Positions 17,507-26,844 of a DNA stretch of 64,000 nucleotides are shown in pieces. The stretch spans positions 62,001 through 126,000 of the forward strand of contig NZ_RDQF01000016.1 in assembly GCF_004114425.1 (NCBI RefSeq), given 5' to 3'. Position 1 is the first letter of the stretch. Every line of letters begins with the position of its first letter. The translations under genes and the position numbers were made by a program. The stretch comes from Bradyrhizobium vignae. GTDB lineage: Bacteria; Pseudomonadota; Alphaproteobacteria; Rhizobiales; Xanthobacteraceae. The notes beneath the pieces were generated by a model. That model was not told where the DNA came from. It worked only from the letters and a program-made list of their open reading frames with translations, and searched no databases.

Positions 17507-19837
17507 TTATGCGGTCACTCGCCGCGGCGTCGGAGTGGCGGCGCTATCGGCCGGTGGCGCGATGTGCATCAGGATAGTCTGGGTGGCGGATGCGACCTCG
17601 ATGCCGTTCTGCTGGAAGCGCAGCTTCATGCGCCGGTTGAACTCGCGCTGGACCGGCCAGCGCCCGGCCTCGGTGCAGCGGATCTGGCCGACGATCGACA
17701 CCATCGCGCCGTCCACCTTGTCGACGCCCCACAGCTCGAGGTCGCCGCGGATCAATGCGCGGAATTCCGGTTCGCGGCGCATCTCGTCGACGATGTCCTT
17801 GAGGATCTGGCCGGCGCGGTCGGTGTCTTCCTTGTAGGCGACGTTGACGCTGACCGAGGCGTTGCCGGCGCCGCGGCTGGCATTGGTGATGGTCGTGACC
17901 GCGCTGAACGGCACGATGTGCACGGCGCCGTCGCCGGCGCGTAGGCGAATGGTGCGGATCGAGACGTTCTCCACCACGCCCGCGAGCCCTGACAAGCTGA
18001 CATTGTCGCCGACCTGGACCGTGTTCTCCAGCAGCAGGAACAGGCCGGTGATGAGGTCCTGCACCAGCTTCTGCGAGCCGAAGCCGATCGCGATGCCGAC
18101 AATGCCGGCGCCCGCGAGCAGCGGCGCGACATTGACGCCGATCTCGCTCAGCGCCGTGAGGCCGACGACGGTTGCGATCAGGCAGAGCAGCGCGGTGCGG
18201 AGCATCGGCTGGAAGGTGCGCAGGCGCGCCGCACGGGCATAATGCCCATCGCGTGACAGTGCATTGATCTGGCGGTCCAGCAACGCATTGCTGATTTCCC
18301 AGATGGCCGCAGCGATAAACACGGCGATGCCGATCGTCACCACGGCGGAGATCAGCCGGCCGCCGATCTGGCCGCCATAGAACCAGACGATGGCGTCCAC
18401 ACCCCAGACTTCGAGCACCGCCACGAAGCCGATGAAGGCGATCACGCTGGATACGATCCGGCGCAACAGCGGTAGATAGCGGTTGGCGCGGATCTCGAGG
18501 CCGGGAAAGCGCTGGAGGATTTCCGGCTTGATGCGGAAACCACGGTCGATCAGGCTCAGCGTCACCATGATGGCGACACGCGTGACCAGCGCCACCGCGA
18601 TGGTGCCCACGAAATATTGCAGCAGCAGCGAATAACCGTTGCGGATGTTCAGCGCCCAGACGGCCCACAGCGCCAGATCAAGTGCGATGGCAAGATAATG
18701 CCAGCCGCCGGCGATGCGGTTACGCAAACGGGCTGCAATCCCCTGCCGCTCGGCCGGCGCGCGGATGGCGTCGGCGACCTGGCGGCGGCATTGCAGGATG
18801 ATGACGACGATGAAGAGATGCACGACCAGCATCACCATGCGCAGCAGTGCGGCGTAGCCGGCGCGGTGCAGGCCGAGCAACAGCGCCACATTGGCAAAGG
18901 CGATGCCGGTGACGCCGACACCGACGATGCGGCGCGCCCAGATCTCGATATAGGCCGCAGTCTCGGCCCGCAGCGGAAACAGGCCGAACGGCCCCGCCAG
19001 CGCCCTGACCACGCAGATGAGCCCGCGCGAAAACGCATAGGCGTTGACGACCGCGAGGATCACGAGGCGAACGGTCGTGGGCTCGCCGATCACCGTCCCG
19101 AGCAGCGCCGTGGCGACACCAACGAAGACCACCACCGGCAGCAGTTCGAGCACAAGGCGCCCCAGCACGAAGGGCAGCCGTGACAGGACCTGCCAGACCC
19201 GCGCAAGACTGTGGCGGCGCTTGTTCAACTCGGGTGCAGGAGTGACATCGGCCACCGATGACGGCGGGTCGGCTACGGGCAGCACCTGTGCCGGCAGGTG
19301 CGCGGTTTGTGGCACGCGTCCTTCCAGGAACGCGACCGGACGGCGGATCAGGCGAAAGATCACCCACTCGGCAGCGAGGGCGCACCCGAGCACCAGCGCC
19401 AGCTTCCAGGCGATCTCGATCAGGAGGTGATAGGCCGCGGGATCGTTCGCGGTCCGCATGATCCAGTAATAGAACGCCGGAAAGTGCGTGAGCGTCCGTG
19501 CCATGCCGGCGATCTCGCTCGAGATCTCGCCGATCTCCTCCGACACCGTGAGCAAGAGCTGCGCACCGAGGCCGTCGGCCGAGAGCGGGATCGGCGATTT
19601 TTGCTCCGGCGCCGCCTGCTGCGGACCGGACGCGTTGGCGATCACGCGGAGCGTATCGATCATCTGCGCGCGCTTCTTGTCGTCCTGAAGGGTTTCCAGC
19701 GCGCGTTTCGCCTCGTCAGGCGACAGTGTGGCGGCGCTGTTTGCCGCGGGCGGAGGCGGCTCGGCGCGGGCACCGGAGAGAGATGGAATCGTGAGGAAGA
19801 GAGCGGCGAGGAGCGCCGCGGCCAGCTTATGCGACAC
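17507..19837 (-). CDS. Mechanosensitive ion channel (MscS family), large form
   Basis: A 776-residue inner-membrane protein. The GTG at 19837 is chosen because it begins directly with a signal-like segment (SHKLAAALLAALFLTIPSLSGARA); a longer in-frame start at 19900 adds 21 residues. An about 150-residue periplasmic part rich in Ala/Glu precedes many membrane helices. The MscS core is at about 560-720: GAGIVGIAIGFGSQKLVQD, LFLLLENTVQVGDNVSLSG, NVSIRTIRLRAGDGAVHIVP and PFSAVTTITNASR. It opens under membrane tension to release solutes during hypo-osmotic shock. It is monocistronic here. Confidence 0.9.
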   Translation of the reverse strand: MSHKLAAALLAALFLTIPSLSGARAEPPPPAANSAATLSPDEAKRALETLQDDKKRAQMIDTLRVIANASGPQQAAPEQKSPIPLSADGLGAQLLLTVSEEIGEISSEIAGMARTLTHFPAFYYWIMRTANDPAAYHLLIEIAWKLALVLGCALAAEWVIFRLIRRPVAFLEGRVPQTAHLPAQVLPVADPPSSVADVTPAPELNKRRHSLARVWQVLSRLPFVLGRLVLELLPVVVFVGVATALLGTVIGEPTTVRLVILAVVNAYAFSRGLICVVRALAGPFGLFPLRAETAAYIEIWARRIVGVGVTGIAFANVALLLGLHRAGYAALLRMVMLVVHLFIVVIILQCRRQVADAIRAPAERQGIAARLRNRIAGGWHYLAIALDLALWAVWALNIRNGYSLLLQYFVGTIAVALVTRVAIMVTLSLIDRGFRIKPEILQRFPGLEIRANRYLPLLRRIVSSVIAFIGFVAVLEVWGVDAIVWFYGGQIGGRLISAVVTIGIAVFIAAAIWEISNALLDRQINALSRDGHYARAARLRTFQPMLRTALLCLIATVVGLTALSEIGVNVAPLLAGAGIVGIAIGFGSQKLVQDLITGLFLLLENTVQVGDNVSLSGLAGVVENVSIRTIRLRAGDGAVHIVPFSAVTTITNASRGAGNASVSVNVAYKEDTDRAGQILKDIVDEMRREPEFRALIRGDLELWGVDKVDGAMVSIVGQIRCTEAGRWPVQREFNRRMKLRFQQNGIEVASATQTILMHIAPPADSAATPTPRRVTA

Positions 19838-20235
19838 GAGGATTCCCTGGAAAAAAATGAATGCACCGGCGGCGTCGGGACCGTCACCGCCGAAGCACAT
19901 GCGTCATGTCGGATTGCCGTTATTCGCCCCGGCCCTGTGTCGGAAGTTGGCCTTTGAGGCGACATTCTCTTGGCATTTGCCGCAATGCAGGATCGGGAGC
20001 CGCGGCATCACCGACGTGCTGTGATGCGCCAAAGACCTCTTGCGCCAATGCGGAGCGACGGCGGGGAGAATGGGAACAGCGGATGTCAGAGAAACTCGTT
20101 GCGGCAGCCCGTCACGGCCATCCGACACGATCGATGTGATGTAATGCAAATTACAGCGCCGGGAAGGTAGGGGCCTTGCCTCACTGATGCGGCCCGCTAA
20201 ACCTTGACCCGGCGTGCCGTTCGCGGTTTTCGCCG

Positions 20236-20298
20236 CTATGCGATAGTCCGAACGAGCTCCATCGCACTCAGCGGCTGGATTTGCGGAGGTGGCGTCAT
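20236..20298 (-). pseudogene. Truncated reading frame, possible 5' remnant of a lost regulator
   Basis: A 20-codon frame, MTPPPQIQPLSAMELVRTIA then TAG. It has an excellent ribosome site (GGGGAGG, 3 nt before the ATG at 20298) and lies 60-90 bp downstream of a promoter-like sequence with a palindrome in its spacer. No continuation is seen in any frame after the stop. Good expression signals with no gene behind them suggest a deleted gene, although a real short peptide cannot be excluded. Confidence 0.35.
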
Positions 20299-20355
20299 AG
20301 ACCTCCCCTTGCTCATGAGGTGGACGTTGCGCGTCGCTTGTTTGCGACCGCCACG

Positions 20356-20384
20356 ATGCTCGTCCTAGGACACAAAACTGTCAA
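20356..20384 (-). promoter_or_regulatory. Promoter with palindromic operator in the spacer
   Basis: On the minus strand TTGACA (20384-20379) is followed after 17 bp by GAGCAT (20361-20356), a reasonable sigma70-type pair. The spacer contains the perfect 10-bp palindrome GTCCTAGGAC (20362-20371). A repressor bound there would block polymerase. The truncated frame at 20298 is the only thing it could drive. Confidence 0.45.
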
Positions 20385-20595
20385 GCAAGATCAACGATCT
20401 AGAGATCACATTTGAAGGCGCGAGTTCCCTGGAAGCAGCCCGCCGATGCAAAGCGCTTGCGCGCGGGTCGCAGCTGTCGAGGGGCAGCGGGCATGTTGAC
20501 ATCATGCCCCTGTTTTGCCCGACGAGTCAAATGAGTTTCGTAAAATCCGCAGCAACGATGACGGAGCTGCAAGCGGTTGATTCTGCTGCGCTCGG

Positions 20596-20630
20596 CTACT
20601 GTGCATGGGGTTGTTTTCGCGTTTTTGTGC
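20596..20630. repeat. Dispersed repeat (gtgcatggggttgttttcgc), copy 1
   Basis: CTACTGTGCATGGGGTTGTT followed by TTCGCGTTTTTGT. The reverse complement of the same string, with one extra base, is at 62803-62843 just after feoB. Both copies are intergenic and close to the 3' end of a gene. Confidence 0.75.
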
Positions 20631-20647
20631 ATGGCCGGCTCAGCCGG

Positions 20648-21685
20648 CTAGAGAAACATGTCTGCCAGGTCGACGGTCGAGGACTTTCCGATCTGGTCGA
20701 AGTTCCGCGCCAGCCAGCTTCGCGCCGCCTCGCGGCCCTCATCGCGCAGGCGGCACAACAGGCTCCATTCGGGGTGGAACTGCGTGGCCGTGCCGAGCTG
20801 CGACATCAACTGGTCGTTGCCGATCCAATGCATGTACATGCGGCTATGCTTGTCGCTGTCGAGCTCGCCGTCGTCGATCAGCCGCGTGGCGAAGGCGACC
20901 GCGCGCATCTCGCGCATCAAGGACGAATTGAAGCTGATCTCGTTGATGCGGTGGAGGACATCGGCCGCACTGGTCGGCAGCTCGTTGCGCCTGATCGCCG
21001 TGACTTGCACGATGATGACGTCGTGACTGCCCTTGCGGTAGATCAGCGGATAGATCGCGGGATTGCCGAGATAGCCGCCGTCCCAATAATGCTCGCCGTC
21101 GACCTCGACGGCCTGGAAATAGGGCGGCAGGCAGGCCGAGGCGAGCACGGTTTCCGCCGTGAGAAGCGGGCTCTGGAACACCTTGATCTTGCCGGTGCGG
21201 ACGTTGGTGGCGTTGAGAAACAGCTGCGGCGCCTCGGGCGAGGAATTGAGCCGGTCGAAATCGACCACGCGCTGCAGCAGCGCGCGGAGCGGATTGAAAT
21301 GAAAGGGATTGAGCAGGTTCGGCGGCAGGGTGTGCGTCAGCGTGTGGATGACGGCGTGCACCGGATGATATTCCGGCGGCAGCTTCAGGGCCTGGATCCA
21401 CTGGTTCAGCGGCGACATCAAATCGTACGCCATGTCCATGCGCGACACCTCGTACCAGAATGCGTGCAGGTTCTCCCGAGCACCCTCCGCGCCTCCGTTC
21501 GCCATGCCGGAGGCCATCGCCACCGCATTCATGGCACCGGCACTGGTGGCGCTGACCGCCTCGATCGCGAGCCTGCCGTCCTCGAGCACCTGGTCGAGCA
21601 CGCCCCAGACGAAGGCGCCGTGCGCGCCGCCCCCCTGGAGCGCGAAGTTGACGGTCTTGCGATCGGCGATCTCCTTGGCTGTCAC
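20648..21685 (-). CDS. Patatin-like phospholipase family protein
   Basis: A 345-residue serine hydrolase-like protein. The GTG at 21685 overlaps the PPK2 stop (GTGA), which fixes the start as VTAKEIADRKTVNFALQGGG. Patatin signatures: oxyanion loop LQGGGAHGAFVWGVLD, nucleophile elbow SATSAGAMNAVAMA (Ser about residue 50, with Ala rather than Gly in the first position) and the catalytic Asp in HYWDGGYLGNPAIYPLI near residue 200. The family hydrolyses acyl chains from lipids. It has no signal peptide, so it acts in the cytoplasm or at the inner membrane face. It is the last gene of the liv-ppk2 operon. Confidence 0.9.
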   Translation of the reverse strand: MTAKEIADRKTVNFALQGGGAHGAFVWGVLDQVLEDGRLAIEAVSATSAGAMNAVAMASGMANGGAEGARENLHAFWYEVSRMDMAYDLMSPLNQWIQALKLPPEYHPVHAVIHTLTHTLPPNLLNPFHFNPLRALLQRVVDFDRLNSSPEAPQLFLNATNVRTGKIKVFQSPLLTAETVLASACLPPYFQAVEVDGEHYWDGGYLGNPAIYPLIYRKGSHDVIIVQVTAIRRNELPTSAADVLHRINEISFNSSLMREMRAVAFATRLIDDGELDSDKHSRMYMHWIGNDQLMSQLGTATQFHPEWSLLCRLRDEGREAARSWLARNFDQIGKSSTVDLADMFL

Positions 21686-22611
21686 TTTGCCTGCTTCTTG
21701 CCTCCCGTCCCCTCTTTCTCCAGTGCCTTGCGCACTTGCTCGAATTCCTCCAGCGAGGCCTTGTCGGCGCGGGGGAAGCGCAGGTCGAGCTTTTCGAGCG
21801 CTGCATTGATCACCGAGCCGATCACGACGCGGGCGAACCATTTGTGATCGGCGGGCACGACGTACCACGGCGCATGAGGCGTTGCCGTGTGGCGGACGAT
21901 GTCCTGGTAGACCGCCTGGTAGCGCGGCCACAGCGCGCGCTCCTTGATGTCGTCCATGGAGAACTTCCACTGCTTGGCCGGCTCCTCCAACCGGTCGAGG
22001 AAGCGCTGGCGCTGCTCCTCCTTGGAGACGTTGAGGAAGAACTTCAGCACCAGGGTTCCGTTGCGGCAGAGATAGCGTTCGAAGGCGGAGATGTCCTCGA
22101 ACCGCTCCTTCCATATGTGCTTGGTGACGAGCTTTGGCGGCAGCTTCTCCTTGGCGAGGATTTCCGGATGCACGCGCGTCACCAGGCATTCTTCGTAATG
22201 CGAGCGGTTGAAGATGCCGATATGGCCGCGCTCCGGCAGCGCGACCACGTGGCGCCAGAGGAAGTCGTGGTCGAGCTCCTTGCTGCTTGGCGCCTTGAAG
22301 GCCGTGACTTCGCAGCCCTGCGGATTGATGCCCTCGAAGATCGCCTTGATCGCACTGTCCTTGCCGCCGGCGTCCATTGCCTGGAGCACGATCAGCACGG
22401 ACCAGCGGTCCTGGGCGTAGAGCTTCTCCTGAAACCCGACGAGGCGCTTCTTGTTGGCGTCGAGAAGCGCCTGCGCTTTCTCCTTGTCGAGGTCGCCCTT
22501 CTCGTCGGTCTTATGGTCCTTGAGATGAAACTTGCCCGAGCCATCGTAACGGAATGGCGTGATGTAGCGGTCAAGCTCCTGGGCGAGCGATCTGGACGGC
22601 TTCTTGCTCAT
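21682..22611 (-). CDS. Polyphosphate kinase 2 family protein
   Basis: A 309-residue PPK2 that moves phosphate between polyphosphate and nucleotides. Walker A-like VLQAMDAGGKDSAIKAIFEG and Walker B-like GIFNRSHYEECLVTRVHPE are present, with the lid region KERFEDISAFERYL and DRLEEPAKQWKFSMDDIKER. It resembles the short PPK2 forms that phosphorylate AMP/ADP, but the class is an inference. The start overlaps livM by 41 bp and the end overlaps the patatin gene by 4 bp, so it is embedded in the operon. Confidence 0.93.
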   Translation of the reverse strand: MSKKPSRSLAQELDRYITPFRYDGSGKFHLKDHKTDEKGDLDKEKAQALLDANKKRLVGFQEKLYAQDRWSVLIVLQAMDAGGKDSAIKAIFEGINPQGCEVTAFKAPSSKELDHDFLWRHVVALPERGHIGIFNRSHYEECLVTRVHPEILAKEKLPPKLVTKHIWKERFEDISAFERYLCRNGTLVLKFFLNVSKEEQRQRFLDRLEEPAKQWKFSMDDIKERALWPRYQAVYQDIVRHTATPHAPWYVVPADHKWFARVVIGSVINAALEKLDLRFPRADKASLEEFEQVRKALEKEGTGGKKQAK

Positions 22612-23590
22612 GAGCGCGGGGCACCTTGCGTTGCGGCTTCAGTCGGTCGAGGACGCTACCAAGGATGCCCTTGGGAAGGAATATGATGAAAACCACGAGC
22701 AGCACGCCGTAGACGAGGTTGTCCCAGCCGACCGCCTTGGTGCCGAAGCCGATGCGCAAGCTCTCGGCCAGCAAAATGGTGATGATGGCGCCAAAGGTCG
22801 GGCCGAGCGAAACGAACAGGCCGCCCACGATGGCCGCGAACACCATCTGCAGCGAAACCGCGATGCCGCTGACGGTGTCGGGTGTGATGAACATCTGATA
22901 CTGGCAGTAGATCGCGCCGGCCAGTGCCGTCATCAGCGCGCTGAGCAGCGTGATCTTCAGCTTCTCGGCGGTGACGTTGACGCCGGCCGCAGCCGCGGCG
23001 TCCTCGTCCTCCGAGATCGCCTCCAGCGCATAGCGCGCCATGCTGCGGTCGACCCAGTGCCAGACCACGATACCGAACAGCCAGACCGCAAGCGCGATCA
23101 GATACCAGGTGGTTTTGTCGTCGAACTGCAGCGCCAGGAGCTTGTTGCCGGACGCGCGGTTCGGGGTATAGCCGAGCGAGCCGCCGGTGTAGTCGCGCGT
23201 CGCGGTGATGACCTGGAGCACGATGCCCGACAGCGCCAGCGTCACCAGCACGAAATAATGCCCGGTGATGCGGAAGCGGAAGCAGGGATAGCCGACGATC
23301 AGCGCCAGCGCACCGGCCGCGATCATGCTGACGGGAATGCCGATCCAGGGCGACAGGCCCAGGTGATTCCACAAGAGCGCGGTGACGTAAGCACCGATGC
23401 CCATGAAGCCGCCATGCCCGAGCGAGACCAGTCCGAACCGCCCCATCATCGACCAGGAGGTATAGGCGAACGACCAGATCAGGATCAGCACGAGGATGTG
23501 CAGATGATAGGGATCGCGATAGACGAAAGGCAGCGCGACCAGCACCGCCAGCCCCACGCCCCATGCTGCAAGCCGCCCCTGCCCCTTCAT
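22571..23590 (-). CDS. livM: Branched-chain amino acid-type ABC permease, LivM
   Basis: A 339-residue inner-membrane permease with about nine helices. The start at 23590 overlaps the livH stop (ATGA). Typical LivM features: YTSWSMMGRFGLVSLGHGGFMGIGAY near residue 45, FRITGHYFVLVTLALS, and the coupling loop MARYALEAISEDEDAAAAAGVNVTAEKL. The C-terminus ends in a basic tail that overlaps the ppk2 start. Substrates of this superfamily include amino acids, amides and urea, so branched-chain specificity is not certain. Confidence 0.92.
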   Translation of the reverse strand: MKGQGRLAAWGVGLAVLVALPFVYRDPYHLHILVLILIWSFAYTSWSMMGRFGLVSLGHGGFMGIGAYVTALLWNHLGLSPWIGIPVSMIAAGALALIVGYPCFRFRITGHYFVLVTLALSGIVLQVITATRDYTGGSLGYTPNRASGNKLLALQFDDKTTWYLIALAVWLFGIVVWHWVDRSMARYALEAISEDEDAAAAAGVNVTAEKLKITLLSALMTALAGAIYCQYQMFITPDTVSGIAVSLQMVFAAIVGGLFVSLGPTFGAIITILLAESLRIGFGTKAVGWDNLVYGVLLVVFIIFLPKGILGSVLDRLKPQRKVPRAHEQEAVQIARPGA

Positions 23591-24473
23591 CGCCGCCTCG
23601 CCAGCAGGCCCGCGGGCCGGATGAACATCATGACGATGAAAAAGGCGAAGGCGAGCACATAGCCCCATTCGAGGTCGGAGAACAGGCCGCCAAGCGAGAT
23701 GATCTCCGCGAACAGGAAGGAGGCGATAAAGCCGCCGATGAAATTGCCGAGGCCCCCGAGCACGCAGATCAGGAAGGTGATCGGCCCGAAGGAGAGGCCG
23801 ACGAACGGATGCACGTCATATTGCAGCACCAGGAGGCAGGCCGCGAGCCCGGCCAGCGCACCGCCGAGCGCGGACGTGATGAGATAGATCCGCTTCGTAT
23901 CGACGCCCATCAGCGCCATGATCTGACGGTCCTGCGCGATGGCGCGGATCGCGGTGCCGGTGAAGGTGCGCGTCATGAACAGATAGACCGCGACCATGCC
24001 GACCAGTGCCGCCAGGAAGGACAAAAGCCGCGCGTAGCTGAAATTCATGTCGCCGAAGGCGAGCACCGGCAGGCGGATGCCGAGATTGCGGAAGTCGATG
24101 CCGAAGGCGACAGTGGCAAAGCTCTGCAGCACGAACAGCACGCCGCCGGTCGCGAGCAGCTGATTGATCGGCGGCGCGGTCAACAGCGGCGCGATCACGA
24201 GGTAATGCAAGAGGGCGCCGAGCGCCGCCACCAGCAGGATGGTGAATGGCGCAGCGATGAAATAGCCGACGCCGTAATACTGCACCATGAAATACATGGC
24301 GTACATGCCGATCATCACGAGCTCGGCGTAACAGATCCAGGTCACGTCGATGACGCCGAAGATCAGGTTGAGGCCGAGCGCGAGCAGCGCCAGCACGCCG
24401 CCGAGCAGGATGCCGTTGATGACGGCCTCCAGCAGATAGATGTCGAAAATGTCCAGGAACGCCTGCATGCCCA

Positions 24474-24474
<1 letters not shown>
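23587..24474 (-). CDS. livH: Branched-chain amino acid-type ABC permease, LivH
   Basis: A 295-residue permease starting at the ATG 24474, which overlaps the livF stop by one base (TGATG). It has the LivH pattern: NGILLGGVLALLALGLNLIFGV, AELVMIGMYAMYF, and the coupling loop FTGTAIRAIAQDRQIMALMGVDTKRIYLI, then GFIASFLFAEI. With LivM it forms the membrane channel; LivG and LivF energise it. Confidence 0.93.
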
Positions 24475-25178
<704 letters not shown>

Positions 25179-25181
25179 GGG

Positions 25182-25949
25182 CTAACCTCCCGCCCGGCGG
25201 CGCGCTTCGGCGGCCGCGGCCTGCGTGGTCTCTGCATCGGTGCCGAGATAGACTTCGATGACGCGCGGATCGCCGGCGACCGCGCTCGGCAGCCCTTCCG
25301 AGATCTTCTCGCCGTGATCGAGCACCATGACGCGATCGACGACGCGCATCAGCACGCCCATGATGTGCTCGACCCAGATGATGGTGATGCTGAGCTCGTC
25401 GCGGATATTGCGCAGCATGTCGGCCGCCTGGTCCATCTCGGCCTCGTCGAGACCGCCGAGGCTCTCGTCGGCGAGCAGCAGCTTCGGCGAAGTGGCAAGG
25501 GCCTTCGCCAGCTCGAGCTTCTTCAGGCCGGCCGCCCCCAGGCCGTCGACGCTGGCGTGGCGATCGGTCGGCAGGCCCACCATCGCCAGCGACCGCTCGG
25601 CTGCCTCCTCGGCCTTGATGCGACTGTGGCGGCCCTGGCCGTAGAATCCGGCGAGCGCGACGTTCTCGAAGATGGTCAGGCGGCGGAAGGGTCGCGGAAT
25701 CTGGAAGGTGCGGCCGATGCCGCGGTTGATGATCCGGTGCGGCGCAAGGCCTGCGATCTCGTGCCCGGCAAACAGGATCGATCCGGAGGTCGGCGCCAGC
25801 GTGCCGGAGAGCATGTTGAAGATCGTGCTCTTGCCCGAGCCGTTGGGCCCGATCAGGCCGAGGATCTCGCCCTGGTCGACCCTGAACGAGACGTTGTTCA
25901 CGGCGGTGAAGCCGCCGAACCGCTTCACCAATCCGTTCACCTCCAGCAC
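25182..25949 (-). CDS. livG: ABC transporter ATP-binding protein, LivG
   Basis: A 255-residue ATPase with Walker A GPNGSGKST, the LivG-type GRTFQIPRPFRRLTIFENV, signature-like AAGLKKLELAKAL and Walker B LLLADESLGGLDEAE; the signature differs from LSGGQ and the catalytic site reads ADESLGG. The start is the GTG at 25949 (VLEVNGLVKRFGG) with GGAG upstream. In the same frame, a 17-codon peptide with a better ribosome site ends at a TAG only 6 codons earlier. Confidence 0.93.
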   Translation of the reverse strand: MLEVNGLVKRFGGFTAVNNVSFRVDQGEILGLIGPNGSGKSTIFNMLSGTLAPTSGSILFAGHEIAGLAPHRIINRGIGRTFQIPRPFRRLTIFENVALAGFYGQGRHSRIKAEEAAERSLAMVGLPTDRHASVDGLGAAGLKKLELAKALATSPKLLLADESLGGLDEAEMDQAADMLRNIRDELSITIIWVEHIMGVLMRVVDRVMVLDHGEKISEGLPSAVAGDPRVIEVYLGTDAETTQAAAAEARRRAGG

Positions 25950-25964
25950 CGCCGTTCTCCGCCG

Positions 25965-26018
25965 CTACTGGTTGCTGTCGGTGGTGCCCTTCGGCAGTGG
26001 CAGCACGGCCTCGCGCAT
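25965..26018 (-). CDS. 17-codon upstream frame in phase with livG
   Basis: MREAVLPLPKGTTDSNQ then TAG (25967-25965). The ATG at 26018 has a strong GGGAGG ribosome site 5 nt upstream, stronger than that of livG. Twenty-three codons separate it from the livG GTG, all in one frame, broken only by the TAG. Either it is a leader peptide coupled to livG, or livG once began here and a CAG/CGG-type codon mutated to TAG. Confidence 0.45.
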   Translation of the reverse strand: MREAVLPLPKGTTDSNQ

Positions 26019-26110
26019 CAAAACCTCCCGGACGATTGTGCGTTGCATTCTTGTCGTTCTTGTTTTCGCCCATCACACGGGCTGCGCGAAGCGATGTCAA
26101 GCCTCGCGCG

Positions 26111-26815
26111 TCAGCGAGAGGCGAACTGCTGCGCAATAAAGGCCGTGACAAATCGCGGCATGGTCGGCGTAAGATCGCTCATCCCGCGCACGAGATGAAT
26201 GGCCGACAACTCGGGCTCGGCCTCGCGCGCGAGATTGGCTTCGATCCGGGCGCGGGCTTCATCGCCCGGCATGTCCAGATTGAGGACCTGAATCATCGCA
26301 ATCGCACGACCGGAGACGACGCAATGCCAGTCGGCTTCCGGCGCGTAATCGTCGGCGGTGAGCCCGGTCTCCTCCGCGATCTCGCGGACCACGCTGCCGG
26401 GAAGGTCGAGGGCGCCGTCCCTGATGTCGTCAAGGTCGGGCGTGCCCGAAGGGAAATAGATGCGGCCCGCATTGGCCGTGTGCTGCGCCATCTCGCCCAT
26501 CACGAAGGCGCCATCGGAGGTGCGCAGCGCGCCCATGCCGAAACCGTTGAATACGGCAGGATCAGGAAAACCCCAGTCGCGCCAGGCGAGGAAGCTGGCG
26601 AAATCGGTTTCGAAATAGGTCGCAGCGAGATGGCCGTCCGTGAACGCGGCATCGCGCCCGAGCAGGACGCGACCGTTCCAGATCTTCGGCCGCTCGCGCT
26701 GCTTCTCGGCAAAATGCGCCGCGATCTCGGCGCGGCGCTCCTCGGCGAACGGCCACACGATCGGCCGCACGGCAAGATCAAGCGTCGTGACGCGATGAAT
26801 GACAAGTGACGTCAT
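26111..26815 (-). CDS. NUDIX-like hydrolase
   Basis: A 234-residue soluble protein. Near residue 140 the NUDIX helix is recognisable as VVREIAEETGLTADDY, preceded by GRIYFPSGTPDLDDIRDGALDL. However, the upstream Gly and Glu of the 23-residue box do not line up, so the box is degenerate. NUDIX enzymes cleave nucleoside diphosphates linked to other groups. It precedes the liv operon (93 bp to the upstream frame) and may be cotranscribed. Substrate unknown. Confidence 0.7.
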   Translation of the reverse strand: MTSLVIHRVTTLDLAVRPIVWPFAEERRAEIAAHFAEKQRERPKIWNGRVLLGRDAAFTDGHLAATYFETDFASFLAWRDWGFPDPAVFNGFGMGALRTSDGAFVMGEMAQHTANAGRIYFPSGTPDLDDIRDGALDLPGSVVREIAEETGLTADDYAPEADWHCVVSGRAIAMIQVLNLDMPGDEARARIEANLAREAEPELSAIHLVRGMSDLTPTMPRFVTAFIAQQFASR

Positions 26816-26844
26816 GACGCCTGGTTACTACGCCTTCGCGTCAG

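Larger units (their letters stand above)
19838..20647. other. Gene-poor stretch of about 800 bp
   Basis: No complete gene could be supported on either strand. It contains a promoter/operator-like site and a truncated 20-codon frame on the minus strand (20236-20384, listed separately) and, at its right end, part of a dispersed repeat (20596-20630). The composition is less GC-biased than the neighbours. It looks like the scar of a lost regulator gene. Confidence 0.55.
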
